From: Dyella acidisoli
Lineage (GTDB): Bacteria; Pseudomonadota; Gammaproteobacteria; Xanthomonadales; Rhodanobacteraceae
Assembly: GCF_030160295.1 (NCBI RefSeq)
Contig: NZ_BSOB01000003.1
Location: 1-64,000, forward strand
Direction of reading: 5' to 3'
DNA: 64,000 nt
The first letter of the stretch is position 1. Each line of letters opens with the position of its first letter. The translations under genes were made by a program, and so were the position numbers. Below, one piece after another: positions 1 to 8,360 of this stretch. The notes beneath the pieces are model-generated. The model saw nothing but the letters and a program-made list of their open reading frames with translations. It did no database searches and was not told the DNA's origin.

Positions 1-80
1 CCTTGGTGAGGCCTCATACATAGATGCAGCCGGCATTCGGGGATGAAAAAAGCGGTTGACGAAGGGGGCGAGTCCATACA

Positions 81-153
81 TAGGCTGGGATGCAATCCCA
101 GCATAACATTGTAGGCATGCATGATAATGCTGGGATTGTCATCCCAGCCTACG
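81..153. repeat. GTAG-type REP pair (inverted, BIME-like)
   Basis: Two inverted copies of a TAGGCTGGGAT...ATCCCAGC palindrome face each other around a short AT-richer spacer, so the whole stretch can fold into one long hairpin. It has the same core and head as the elements at 4636, 8327, 10025, 11293 and 12519. The GTAG head resembles the REP/SMAG elements known from Stenotrophomonas. Nothing else is recognised in bases 1-161. Confidence 0.75.
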
Positions 154-161
154 AACGTCCA

Positions 162-890
162 TCAATTCACTGCTACACCTGCCATCGAGCGCAATCCATC
201 GACGTCCAATACCCGCACCTCGCGACGTTGCACGTTGATGTAGTTGAGATCGTCCAGACGCGACAGCGCACGGCTCACCGTCTCATGCTTCAATGCAAGA
301 AAGCTGGCCATGTCGATACGGCTCATACGCAGAATGAAGTGCCTGGCGCTGTAACCCAGCCGAGCGTAGCGTGCGGCTACTTCGAGCAGAAAGGCTGCGA
401 CGCGACGCTCTGCCGCAAGCGTGCCGAACATCAACATCCATGAGCGGCCGTTGCGAACTTCGGCAGCGAGCGCTTCAGTGATGCGAGCCTGCACGTCAGG
501 CACGTGCAGACAGGCGCGTAACACAGCAGGATAAGGCAGCTCCCAAGCTTCGCTGTCCTCCAGCGCAATGACGTCGCAGGAATAGGTCTTTAGGCCGATC
601 GATTCCACGCCGATCAGATCACCACGCATGCGAAAGCCCGTAACCTGTTCACGTCCATCCTCGGCCAGCTCGCAGGTTTTATAGGAGCCGGCGTGCACCA
701 GATAGATCGCCTGAAATGGCTGCCCGGCGTGGTAAATGCCCTGCCCCGCAGCGTGCTTGCAACGGTGCATCGGCACGTGCTGGCGAAGCATCTCAAGGTC
801 CATACCGATGCCACCGTCGTTCGCCAATGCAAGCAGCGCATAAGGTTTACCGGCAGGCATTTCAACGGCGGCGGATACTAGCGCGGTCAT
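162..890 (-). CDS. Crp/Fnr-family transcriptional regulator (FNR-type DNA specificity)
   Basis: This is a 242-residue cytoplasmic activator/repressor with an N-terminal cyclic-nucleotide-binding-like beta barrel (roughly residues 40-130), a dimer helix and a C-terminal winged HTH. The recognition helix around residue 202 reads HETVSRALSR, so it keeps the E..SR pattern of FNR, and should read TTGAT-N4-ATCAA sites. A matching box lies 146 bp upstream at 1036-1049. I chose the ATG at 890 (GGGGA 8 bases upstream); a longer frame to 1055 would run through that box. The protein lacks the N-terminal cysteine cluster of FNR/ANR, and the place of the fourth iron-sulfur ligand is occupied by Trp (EDSEAWELP). 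It is therefore probably a Dnr/FixK-like member rather than a direct iron-sulfur oxygen sensor. Family call is sure; signal unknown. Confidence 0.9.
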   Translation of the reverse strand: MTALVSAAVEMPAGKPYALLALANDGGIGMDLEMLRQHVPMHRCKHAAGQGIYHAGQPFQAIYLVHAGSYKTCELAEDGREQVTGFRMRGDLIGVESIGLKTYSCDVIALEDSEAWELPYPAVLRACLHVPDVQARITEALAAEVRNGRSWMLMFGTLAAERRVAAFLLEVAARYARLGYSARHFILRMSRIDMASFLALKHETVSRALSRLDDLNYINVQRREVRVLDVDGLRSMAGVAVN

Positions 891-970
891 GACGATGTCC
901 CCAAGGCAGTCTCTGGTCGCTGTAGAGCTCACTCTAGACTCAGCCAGTAGCGCCAAGAGTTCCGACTGGC

Positions 971-990
971 AACGGTTTGTAACGGTTTGT
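971..990. repeat. 10-bp tandem direct repeat in the divergent promoter region
   Basis: The decamer aacggtttgt occurs twice head to tail, followed by a third partial aac. It lies between the regulator gene and the acetyltransferase, about 80 bp upstream of the regulator start. It could be a binding site for a regulator of the regulator gene; no specific protein can be named. Confidence 0.4.
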
Positions 991-1035
991 AACAACGCCG
1001 CTCGCCGAAGATGCAGACAGCAACCTTCACTGCAC

Positions 1036-1049
1036 TTGACCGCGATCAA
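1036..1049. promoter_or_regulatory. FNR/ANR-type box TTGAC-CGCG-ATCAA
   Basis: This palindromic site matches the FNR consensus TTGAT-N4-ATCAA at 9 of 10 fixed positions. It lies 71 bp upstream of the GNAT start codon, compatible with class II activation of the acetyltransferase/universal stress protein genes, and 146 bp upstream of the FNR-like regulator gene on the other strand. The pairing of site and regulator supports control of this stress module by the neighbouring protein, or by another FNR-type protein. Confidence 0.7.
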
Positions 1050-1119
1050 GCGCATGTCATCTGCTGCGCGCTAAATAGTTCATGCGTCCATTGGACATGA
1101 CTACCGCGAGGTCTTCGCC

Positions 1120-1689
1120 ATGGCTCCCGACACGAAGCAACCGTTTGCCGAAAGCTCCACGCCACTTGCCGCACTGGAAGGTGACCACTGGATCGAATCG
1201 CTGCGTGACGGAACGCGGGTACTCGTTCGCCCGCTGCGCAAAGCCGATCGACCGCTGGAGGAAGCATTCATCCGCAATCTCTCCGCCGAAGCAAGACGTT
1301 ACCGTTTTCTCGGCGACTTCAAGGAACCGAGCAAAGAACTCATCGATCGACTGATGCATGTGGATTATGTACACGACATGGCTTTTGTGGCGCTTGCGCA
1401 CGACGAAGGCAAGCTGAAAGAAATAGGCATCAGCCGCTATTCGGCCACGCAAGACGGCAAGCAATGCGAATGCGCCGTTACTGTGGCCGACAACTGGCGC
1501 CACCGCGGCTTGGCTGTGCTGCTGATGCATCACCTCATCGATATGGCGCGCAAACACAAGTTTGCCCGGATGTTCTCCATCGACGATGCCGGTAACGAAC
1601 CCATGCACGAACTGGCCTCGTTTCTAGGCTTCAAGCGCGAATTTCATCCAGAAGATCCAAGGACAGTGGTCTATTCACTGGTCCTGTGA
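1120..1689 (+). CDS. GNAT-family N-acetyltransferase
   Basis: A 189-residue protein with a GNAT fold in its C-terminal two thirds. The acetyl-CoA loop is seen as DNWRHRGLAVLLM (R-x-x-G-x-A type) and is followed by the expected helix and the GFKREF strand region near the C-terminus. The N-terminus (LRDGTRVLVRPLRKAD) resembles the acetyltransferase part of Pat/AcuA-like lysine acetylases and ribosomal GNATs. The substrate is not readable from sequence. It is the first gene downstream of the FNR box and is followed after 33 bp by a universal stress gene, so the three plus-strand genes probably form one operon. Confidence 0.85.
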   Translation: MAPDTKQPFAESSTPLAALEGDHWIESLRDGTRVLVRPLRKADRPLEEAFIRNLSAEARRYRFLGDFKEPSKELIDRLMHVDYVHDMAFVALAHDEGKLKEIGISRYSATQDGKQCECAVTVADNWRHRGLAVLLMHHLIDMARKHKFARMFSIDDAGNEPMHELASFLGFKREFHPEDPRTVVYSLVL

Positions 1690-1722
1690 TCGATATGGCA
1701 TCGACTTGCGGAAGATCCACTC

Positions 1723-2595
1723 ATGCTTGCTCAAGAATCCAAAGGCACCATCAACCCCACCTCACCCTTGGCGTTGCGATTCCACGATGTGCTCGCACTG
1801 GCAACCTCCACCGGACCGTGGAGCCCTGCGCTGTTGGCTGCCGTCGACATGGCCGCACGCTGGCACTTCAATGTGACCGCTTGCTATGTGCCGGGTGCCC
1901 TGCGCGAACAGCGTGCGTATGAATCCGAACCCACGGTAATGAGCCTGCTCACCGACGTGGAATACGAATGCCTGGACGATGCCGTGGCGTTCCAGACCTA
2001 TGCCCGCAGTCATGGTGCGCTTTATGCGTCATGGACGGTAACGCGCACGGCAATCGCACCTACGCTACGCAAGCTCGGCGCGTGGCACGATCTGGCAGTG
2101 CTGGAACGCGACATGGTGGACGAAGTGCGCATATTCGACATACTCGGGGAAGCGATGCTGAGCAGCCGCATTCCGTGCCTGGTGTTGCCGCCACAATGGA
2201 ACCAGGCCGTCTCGTTCGAGCGCGTGGTGATCGGCTGGAACGGAAGCTTCGAGGCGACCCGCGCGCTGCACAGTGCCTTGCCGCTGATCAAGCTTGCCAA
2301 AGAAGTAATCCTGATCAACGGCGAAGTGCGCACGCCATACGACAACCAGATCAGCGTCGCCGAACCCGACCCCATCGTCTACCTGATGCACCATGGCATC
2401 ACTGCCAAGCCGCATTACATTCATGTGCCCGCCGACAAAGCAGGCGAAACACTTCTAGCCAAGGCACACGACGCGCACGCGGATCTTCTGGTGATGGGCG
2501 CCTACGGACACTCGCGCATTCGCGAGCGTGTGCTGGGTGGTGCAACGCGGCACGTCATGGCGCACGCCGATATACCGGTATTCATGCAGCACTGA
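1723..2595 (+). CDS. Universal stress protein, tandem UspA domains
   Basis: A 290-residue cytoplasmic protein. The second half (about 150-290) is a clear UspA domain starting at the FERVVIGWNGS strand and ending with the nucleotide-binding type loop MGAYGHSRIRERVLGG followed by ATRHVM and the terminal IPVFMQ strand. The first half is a weaker Usp-like domain with a degenerate loop, as in UspE-type double-domain proteins. It lies 33 bp after the acetyltransferase and 27 bp before a single-domain Usp gene. Double Usp proteins are often under FNR/ANR control in other proteobacteria, which agrees with the upstream box. Confidence 0.9.
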   Translation: MLAQESKGTINPTSPLALRFHDVLALATSTGPWSPALLAAVDMAARWHFNVTACYVPGALREQRAYESEPTVMSLLTDVEYECLDDAVAFQTYARSHGALYASWTVTRTAIAPTLRKLGAWHDLAVLERDMVDEVRIFDILGEAMLSSRIPCLVLPPQWNQAVSFERVVIGWNGSFEATRALHSALPLIKLAKEVILINGEVRTPYDNQISVAEPDPIVYLMHHGITAKPHYIHVPADKAGETLLAKAHDAHADLLVMGAYGHSRIRERVLGGATRHVMAHADIPVFMQH

Positions 2596-2622
2596 GCACG
2601 AAGTGCATCGGAGGCACCACTC

Positions 2623-3114
2623 ATGTCCATGGCAACCGTGACAAGCTGGCAAGACCAAAACGTGCTGCCGAATGCATCGTTCCAGCATTTGCTCATACCT
2701 ATCGACGGATCGGATTTGTCGCTGCACGCCTTCAGCCTCGGCCTGCAACTGGCCCGCACGATCGATGCGAAAGTGCTGGCGCTGCATGTGGTGCCGCCGT
2801 TCAATTCGATCGCCTACATGACCGAAATCCTTGCTGCAGCGGAATTACGCTACAGCACCCAGGCCTTGCAAAGCGCATCACGCTACTTGGACCAAGCCAA
2901 AGCCATGGCTATGGATGCACAAATACCCTGCGAATGCCGCTACGTTTTCGGCGATCACCCACATGAAGCCATTCTCGATGCGGTCAACGAGCACCATTGC
3001 GATCTGATCGTGATGGCCACGCATGGCTGGCACGGTCTGAACCGGCTGGTACTGGGCAGCGAGACACAAAAAGTGCTGGTGAGCAGCCGCATACCTGTAC
3101 TGGTTTGCCAATAG
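2623..3114 (+). CDS. Universal stress protein, single UspA domain
   Basis: A 163-residue protein with one full UspA domain. It starts with FQHLLIPIDGSDLS and ends with the ATP-binding type motif HGWHGLNRLVLGS (G-2x-G-9x-G-S) and the IPVLV strand. The retained motif suggests it binds ATP, unlike the degenerate first domain of its neighbour. It is the last gene of the probable GNAT-usp-usp operon and converges on the disulfide reductase gene, with 65 bp between the stop codons. Confidence 0.92.
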   Translation: MSMATVTSWQDQNVLPNASFQHLLIPIDGSDLSLHAFSLGLQLARTIDAKVLALHVVPPFNSIAYMTEILAAAELRYSTQALQSASRYLDQAKAMAMDAQIPCECRYVFGDHPHEAILDAVNEHHCDLIVMATHGWHGLNRLVLGSETQKVLVSSRIPVLVCQ

Positions 3115-3179
3115 CTCAAATGGAACGCCGATTGCAGCGACGGTGAAAGCCTCAATATCACGGCATATATTGATCAATT

Positions 3180-4565
3180 TCACCCATGCTTAGCAGGCGC
3201 CAGACTCTGCAATGCCGTCGGCAGCAACTCCGCAACGGTGGGATGAATGTGGACGGCATGCGTCACCGTGCGATAAGGCGCCTTGGCGTACATCACATCG
3301 AGCAGGCTGTGAATGGCCTCGTCGCCGTTGACGCCAAGAATGGCTGCACCGAGCAATTGCTGGCTATCCGCATCCACAATCATCTTCATGAAACCGAGCG
3401 TCTCGCCACGTTCTATCGCGCGTCCGACGCGTGTCATGGGCCGCACGCCGATTTCCACTTTATAACCTTGCTTTAGCGCTTCTTGCTCCGTAAGCCCAAT
3501 GCGTGCAAGCGGCGGATCGATAAACAGCGCATAAGCCGCAATGCGATCGGAAATCTGTCTGGATTCACTGTCCAGCACATTGGCGGCGACGATTTCAAAA
3601 TCGTTATACGAAGTATGGGTAAAGGCACCCTTGCCGTTGCAATCGCCGAGTGCCCATATGCCCTTCACATTGGTCCGACATTGATCGTCGACCGTGATAT
3701 AGCCACGTTCGTCCGTGACGACGCCCGCCTTCTCCAGCCCAAGCTCATCCGTATTGGGACGGCGGCCTACTGCCAGCAAAAGATGTGTCCCGCGCACTTC
3801 CAGCCGTGGCTTGGCGCATTTGGCTACTACATTCACGTCGCCCTCTTTGCCATGCACTTCGATGCATTCCGCCGAAAGATGAAAGGTGATGCCTTCCCTT
3901 TGCAGGATATCGACTACTGCTGCGGAGACTTCGGGGTCCTCGCGCGGCAACAAGCGATCGCTGCGCTCGACTATCGTTACCTCAGCGCCAAAACGCCGAA
4001 ACATCTGTCCGAACTCCAGGCCGATATAGCTGCCACCAACGATCACTAGGTGCTTTGGTAACTCGCGCAACGCAAGGATGCCGGTGTTGGTCAGATAAGG
4101 GACCGTATCGATGCCAGGAAAATCGGGTATGGCGGCACGCCCACCGACATTGAGAAAAATCTCGTCGGCCTCGATAAGTTCATCGCCTACGCGCAAGCTG
4201 CGCGGCGATTCGAACACGGCGTGTCCGCGCAGCAAGGCAACGTTTTGCATGCCGGCGAGCCACTTTTCGACATTGCTGCGCGACTGCCCTGATATGCCTT
4301 GTGTCCGCGTCCAAACACGCTCCATGTCGACGCGAACATCGCCTTTGGCAAGCACACCATAGCTGTCCGCGCGACGCGCCATCTGCGCGACATACGCGCT
4401 TGCCACCATGGCCTTGGTGGGAATGCATCCGGTATTGACGCACGTGCCGCCTACCAGTTTGCGCTCTATCACGGCAACTTTGCGACCGGATTTACCAAGG
4501 CGCTCAGCCAATGATGGACCGGCCTGCCCTGCCCCGACGACCACAGCATCGAATCGCTGACTCAT
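3180..4565 (-). CDS. Class I pyridine nucleotide-disulfide oxidoreductase (mercuric reductase/lipoamide dehydrogenase-like)
   Basis: A 461-residue flavoprotein. An FAD-binding GAGQAG loop is near residue 11, the redox-active disulfide motif is C42-V-N-T-G-C47, a second Rossmann fold (VIVGGSYIGLEFG) binds NAD(P)H, and the C-terminal dimerisation domain carries the H441/E446 catalytic pair in HIHPTVAE. There is no N-terminal heavy-metal domain and no C-terminal vicinal cysteine pair of true MerA, and no merR/merT nearby. A general flavin disulfide reductase is therefore more likely than a mercury resistance enzyme. There is no lipoyl-complex gene beside it. The substrate is unknown. Confidence 0.9.
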   Translation of the reverse strand: MSQRFDAVVVGAGQAGPSLAERLGKSGRKVAVIERKLVGGTCVNTGCIPTKAMVASAYVAQMARRADSYGVLAKGDVRVDMERVWTRTQGISGQSRSNVEKWLAGMQNVALLRGHAVFESPRSLRVGDELIEADEIFLNVGGRAAIPDFPGIDTVPYLTNTGILALRELPKHLVIVGGSYIGLEFGQMFRRFGAEVTIVERSDRLLPREDPEVSAAVVDILQREGITFHLSAECIEVHGKEGDVNVVAKCAKPRLEVRGTHLLLAVGRRPNTDELGLEKAGVVTDERGYITVDDQCRTNVKGIWALGDCNGKGAFTHTSYNDFEIVAANVLDSESRQISDRIAAYALFIDPPLARIGLTEQEALKQGYKVEIGVRPMTRVGRAIERGETLGFMKMIVDADSQQLLGAAILGVNGDEAIHSLLDVMYAKAPYRTVTHAVHIHPTVAELLPTALQSLAPAKHG

Positions 4566-4635
4566 GACGCCTCCGCGAAGCAGGTAAATGCGGAGTGTGT
4601 CGCAGCGTAGAAGAAGAAAGCGTTAATCACCGTTC

Positions 4636-4709
4636 GTAGGTTGGGGTGCAAACCCCAACATCAGGATTTATGCATGCATGGCCATGTTGGCGTCTTCACC
4701 TAACCTACG
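4636..4709. repeat. GTAG-type REP pair
   Basis: The first copy is GTAGGTTGGGGT with a GCAA loop and ACCCCAAC; the inverted second copy ends in CCTAACCTAC. The layout matches the element at 81-153. It lies upstream of the disulfide reductase gene, between it and the GH74 gene, and may reduce read-through between the divergent units. Confidence 0.75.
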
Positions 4710-4977
4710 CACCATAAATCACTCAAGCCTTCTTGCGATTTTTCTTTGTGTGCCGCACCAGATTCTTGAAAGACTGCGTGCGTCGTGGTCTTGTCCTCAT
4801 GGGACAGGGCAGTCCAAAAAATTTAGGCGTACATTGCCGGCGGCATTTAACAAGCGGGTATCGAAAAAGCGATTTTCCGGGTGCGATGAAAACCGGAGCA
4901 ACGCCGTCCGACGAAACGTTTGATCGCCACGGCGACGTTCTGCACTTGAGCAGTACTGCCAACCTAGAGAGGGGATA
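4710..4977 (+). other. Leader region of the GH74 gene, no gene seen
   Basis: This stretch of about 270 bases between the REP pair and the start codon holds no convincing coding frame. It should contain the promoter and a fairly long untranslated leader. An AGAGGGG ribosome site lies just before the ATG at 4978. I looked for a c-di-GMP or other known riboswitch fold and did not recognise one. Confidence 0.4.
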
Positions 4978-7212
4978 ATGAATAATATTTTACGCCGAGC
5001 CATCGCCAAGGGGCTCGCTTACGGCACATTTGCCTTGCTTGCTGCATCACCTGTTGCAAACCTTGCGGCACAAACCACGACAGCACCTTCATACGCCTGG
5101 AAAAACGTACGTATCGTTGCCGGCGGCTATGTCGACGGCATCATCGCGCACCCCGCGAAACCTGGATTGTTCTACGCACGCACCGATGTTGGCGGCGCCT
5201 ATCGTTATGTATCGACGACCGGCAAATGGGTGCCGTTGAACGATTGGGTGTCACCGTCGGACTCGCAATGGATGGGCGTCGAGAGCATCGCCATCGATCC
5301 GAACAATCCGAAGATGCTGTTCATGGTCACGGGTTTGTATACGCAGTCCTGGGGCGCCAATGGTGCAGTGCTCGTATCGTTCGATGAAGGAAAAACATTT
5401 GCCTCGCATCCGCTGGGTTTCCGCGCGGGTGGCAACGAAGACGGGCGCAACGCAGGCGAGCGTCTCCAGGTCGATCCGAATCTCGGAACGATCCTGTTTT
5501 ACGGCACATCCAATGATTCCTCGCAGGCCAGCACCAACGGCTTGTGGAAGAGTTCCGATCGCGGCACGACATGGAGCAAGGTGAACGGCTTCGGCGCACT
5601 TTCCAGCGATGGCAGTGGTGCGGGCGTGGCCTTCGTCGCTTTCTACAAGCCGTCGGGCATCAGGGGATCAGCCACCAAAACCATCTTCGCCGGTGTGTCC
5701 ACCGCTACGGCCACGTCGACGCTTTACAAGAGCTCAGACGGTGGCGTGACCTGGACACCGGTCAGCGGCGGACCGACCGGACTGATGGCGCAACGTGGAC
5801 TGATTGCACCGGATGGCACCTTGTACATCACCTACGGCAACGCAGCCGGCCCCAATGGCATGACCAAAGGGCAAGTGTGGAAGTACAACATCGGCTTGAA
5901 TACGTGGCAGAACATCACGCCGCCGGACAAGTACAACTATCCGTCCGGTTTCAGCGGGCTGTCGATCGATCCGGCCAAGCCCGGCACCGTCGTGGTGATG
6001 ACGATGGACCACTGGTGGCCGAGCGACACAATGTATCGCACCACCAATGGCGGTACGAGCTGGGTGGACGTGGGCGCCACTGCAACGCGCGATGCCAGTG
6101 AGTCGCCATGGATCACACAAGGCCAATCGCAAGCAGCGTTCGGCAATTGGGGCGAAGTAGTCATCGATCCCTTCAATCCCGCGCATGCCATGTACGGTTT
6201 CGGCGGCGGCATTTGGGAGACTGGCAACCTCACCGCAATCGATAGCGGGCAAGCGACGAACTGGAGCGTTGGCGCCAACGACATTGAGGAAACCGCCGTC
6301 ATCACGTTGATCTCCCCTACTGCCGGTGCGCATCTGCTCAGCGGTCTTGGCGACGTCTGTGGTTTCGTCCATACCAACCTTGCCAAGGCTCCGGCGAAGC
6401 AAAACAACAATCCCATCTGCTCCAACGGCACCGGGCTCGACTTCGCGAAAAATCTTCCTTCGAAGATCGTGCGTGTCGGTACTGGCAGTAACAACGTGTT
6501 CGGCGCGGTGTCGAGTGACGGCGGTACAACCTGGACGCCGTTTGCAAACCAGGCCGGCTCCACCAATGGCGGCGGCAGTGCAGCCATCTCTGCAGACGGC
6601 GGCACGATCGTGTGGGCACCGTCGGATGTGACGCCTGCTTATTCCACCGACAACGGAACGACTTGGACAACGTTGAGCGCGCTGCCCAAGGGTGTGCAGG
6701 TGGTGTCGGATGGTGCCAACGGCAATCTGTTCTACGCATGGAATTCGTCGACCGGCACCTTCTACAGCAGTTCCGACAAGGGCGTGACCTGGTATGCCTC
6801 GGCAACCAATTTGCCGGTGGTGGCTTCATGGCAGAAGAGCCAGGTGACCACCGTCACTGGGGTTCAAGGCGATATCTGGCTCGCCACGCCGGCCGGCTTG
6901 TATCGCAGCACCAACTCCGGCTGGAGTTGGAGTGCGTTTGCAGCGTCCGCCGTGACGTCGGCCAATTCGGTTGGCTTCGGCAAGGCCGCGACGGGTGCGT
7001 TCTATCCCACTATTTACGTGTCAGGCACCGTAAACGGCACCACCGCGCTGTTCCGCTCTACCGATGTGGGCAAGACGTGGGTGCAGATCAACGATGCGCA
7101 GCATCAGTGGGGCGGCGTCTCGCTGGTTGTCGGCGATCCGCGCACCTTTGGCACCGTGTATCTCGGAACGAATGGTGCACGTGGTGTTATCTACGGCACG
7201 TCGAACGATTGA
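4978..7212 (+). CDS. Secreted GH74-family xyloglucanase-like glycoside hydrolase
   Basis: A 744-residue protein with a typical signal peptide (cleavage expected after the Ala-rich stretch ending near residue 31). The mature N-terminus (WKNVRIVAGGYVDGII, then ARTDVGGAYR) is the hallmark of GH74 enzymes. The body shows many sialidase/BNR-like turns (S-x-D-x-G-x-T-W, for example SSDGGVTWTP and STDVGKTWV) of two seven-bladed propellers. Length is normal for a single-domain GH74 without carbohydrate-binding module. GH74 enzymes cleave the glucan backbone of xyloglucan. With the GH51 enzyme encoded downstream this suggests use of plant hemicellulose. An AGAGGGG ribosome site supports the start. Confidence 0.92.
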   Translation: MNNILRRAIAKGLAYGTFALLAASPVANLAAQTTTAPSYAWKNVRIVAGGYVDGIIAHPAKPGLFYARTDVGGAYRYVSTTGKWVPLNDWVSPSDSQWMGVESIAIDPNNPKMLFMVTGLYTQSWGANGAVLVSFDEGKTFASHPLGFRAGGNEDGRNAGERLQVDPNLGTILFYGTSNDSSQASTNGLWKSSDRGTTWSKVNGFGALSSDGSGAGVAFVAFYKPSGIRGSATKTIFAGVSTATATSTLYKSSDGGVTWTPVSGGPTGLMAQRGLIAPDGTLYITYGNAAGPNGMTKGQVWKYNIGLNTWQNITPPDKYNYPSGFSGLSIDPAKPGTVVVMTMDHWWPSDTMYRTTNGGTSWVDVGATATRDASESPWITQGQSQAAFGNWGEVVIDPFNPAHAMYGFGGGIWETGNLTAIDSGQATNWSVGANDIEETAVITLISPTAGAHLLSGLGDVCGFVHTNLAKAPAKQNNNPICSNGTGLDFAKNLPSKIVRVGTGSNNVFGAVSSDGGTTWTPFANQAGSTNGGGSAAISADGGTIVWAPSDVTPAYSTDNGTTWTTLSALPKGVQVVSDGANGNLFYAWNSSTGTFYSSSDKGVTWYASATNLPVVASWQKSQVTTVTGVQGDIWLATPAGLYRSTNSGWSWSAFAASAVTSANSVGFGKAATGAFYPTIYVSGTVNGTTALFRSTDVGKTWVQINDAQHQWGGVSLVVGDPRTFGTVYLGTNGARGVIYGTSND

Positions 7213-7226
7213 TGTGTCATGTTGCT

Positions 7227-7250
7227 CCCTCCCCTGCTTGCAGGGGAGGG
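7227..7250. terminator. Strong hairpin after the GH74 gene
   Basis: Perfect 11-bp inverted repeat CCCTCCCCTGC / GCAGGGGAGGG with a 2-base loop, 15 bp after the stop codon. There is no U-tract, so it may act as a processing barrier or with Rho. A related stem occurs at 60879-60902. Confidence 0.55.
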
Positions 7251-7789
7251 TTGCAGCGCAGGTTGTGGCGCCTCCCCAACATTCCGTCTGAAACAAACTC
7301 AATCTGCCCACCGACCATCATGCCATCCGCGGTCTTTGGAGCAGCCACCGCCTCTTGGCATCCGACCGATTGAAATTCACGTTGCCGGCGCTCGGGTGCA
7401 TGCTCTAACGAGTGGATTGATAATCGCCAAAGCAATACGCGTCAGCTATAGACGTGTCATTTAATTTTCCTGACGCCCGACGATTTGCGACGCTGAAAAG
7501 TTGACGCTTTCATCACGCCATGTAGCCGACGCTTTCGCGGCCTATTTACGTCAAGTCACATGGGGATTCCGGCTCTGCCGGTGCGGCGAGAAGTCTTGAC
7601 GTCTGCTGGAATTGCATCGGGACGATCGTGAGTCGACAGGCCCACGAAACGACTCCGATGACGAGCACGCGCCCAGCCAAACGAAATCGGGCGCACACAC
7701 CACGCGGGTGTTCATCCTGACAGGTGCGGAGCGCATCGGCGCCCCGCTCAGCCACTTTACGTGATCACTCTTTGAGGAGGTAATGAGCT
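7251..7789. other. Intergenic region, no gene seen
   Basis: About 540 bases with only short, composition-poor frames. It ends with the promoter and ribosome site (TTTGAGGAGG) of the lipoprotein gene. I see no RNA gene or repeat here beyond the hairpin at its left edge. Confidence 0.4.
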
Positions 7790-8317
7790 ATGAAAGCATT
7801 CGGTAAACGCATCATGTTGGCTGCAATGGTAGGGACCACTACGCTCTCCTTGATTGGCTGCGCTAACACCGTAACCATTCATTACAATCAATCCGCGACT
7901 TGCAGTCTCTTTGACAGCAATCCGACCGGCTCACCGCATACGACCACTCAATCCTCTAACGGACTGTTCGTGATCTACAAGGTCACTTCCGTCGTAAACA
8001 CCAGTTCTGGGGCCCAGGATTTCAACTTCAATCCATCGAAGGTCTACAACGGAAATCAAAACTTCGCCAATAACCAGTCTTTCGACTATTTGCTGCAATT
8101 GGCGCAACCGAAGACGGTGGCTAAAGGAACAACGGCCAACGATCTTGGCAAGCTCATTATCGATACCACCGCGGATCCTAACAACGATCGGAAAGCGGAC
8201 TTCCCGCTTCGCTATAACAGCGGCCAAGGCGAGAGCGTATTGCTTGTCAGAGACAACCCGAACACACCTCCTCCTTTCCTCGATCCGTGTTCGCCATCCA
8301 ATATCAATAGTCTGTAA
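7790..8317 (+). CDS. Small lipoprotein of unknown function
   Basis: A 175-residue protein with a charged start, hydrophobic stretch and a clear lipobox LIGC at about residues 22-25, so it should be a lipid-anchored periplasmic or outer-membrane protein. The mature part is polar, rich in Asn, Thr and Ser, with no family motif I recognise. A strong GAGGAGG site precedes the ATG at 7790. It stands alone: the next gene converges from the other strand, separated by a REP hairpin. Confidence 0.75.
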   Translation: MKAFGKRIMLAAMVGTTTLSLIGCANTVTIHYNQSATCSLFDSNPTGSPHTTTQSSNGLFVIYKVTSVVNTSSGAQDFNFNPSKVYNGNQNFANNQSFDYLLQLAQPKTVAKGTTANDLGKLIIDTTADPNNDRKADFPLRYNSGQGESVLLVRDNPNTPPPFLDPCSPSNINSL

Positions 8318-8326
8318 AGGACAATC

Positions 8327-8354
8327 GTAGGTTGGGGTGAAAACCCCAACCTAC
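8327..8354. repeat. GTAG-type REP, single perfect hairpin
   Basis: GTAGGTTGGGGT and its exact complement flank a GAAA loop (12-bp stem). It fills the gap of 43 bases between two converging genes and could work as a bidirectional transcription barrier. It is the best conserved single copy in the window. Confidence 0.8.
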
Positions 8355-8360
8355 ACAGAT

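Noticed and set aside
90-443. 117-codon plus-strand frame at the left end
   Set aside because: It begins inside a REP palindrome and continues antisense to the regulator's HTH region.
891-1055. N-terminal extension of the FNR-like regulator with several Cys
   Set aside because: Its cysteines (C-x3-C-C) do not fit the FNR cluster spacing, the stretch overlaps the FNR box and direct repeat, and a better start with a ribosome site exists at 890.
3170-3177. TTGATCAA near the end of the usp gene as an FNR half-site pair
   Set aside because: The four-base spacer of the FNR site is missing and it lies between converging genes.
3180-4565. Mercuric reductase (merA) call
   Set aside because: There is no N-terminal metal-binding domain, no C-terminal vicinal cysteines and no mer genes around; kept as a general disulfide reductase.
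4710-4977. Cyclic-di-GMP riboswitch in the GH74 leader
   Set aside because: The conserved core blocks of GEMM-type riboswitches could not be placed in order.
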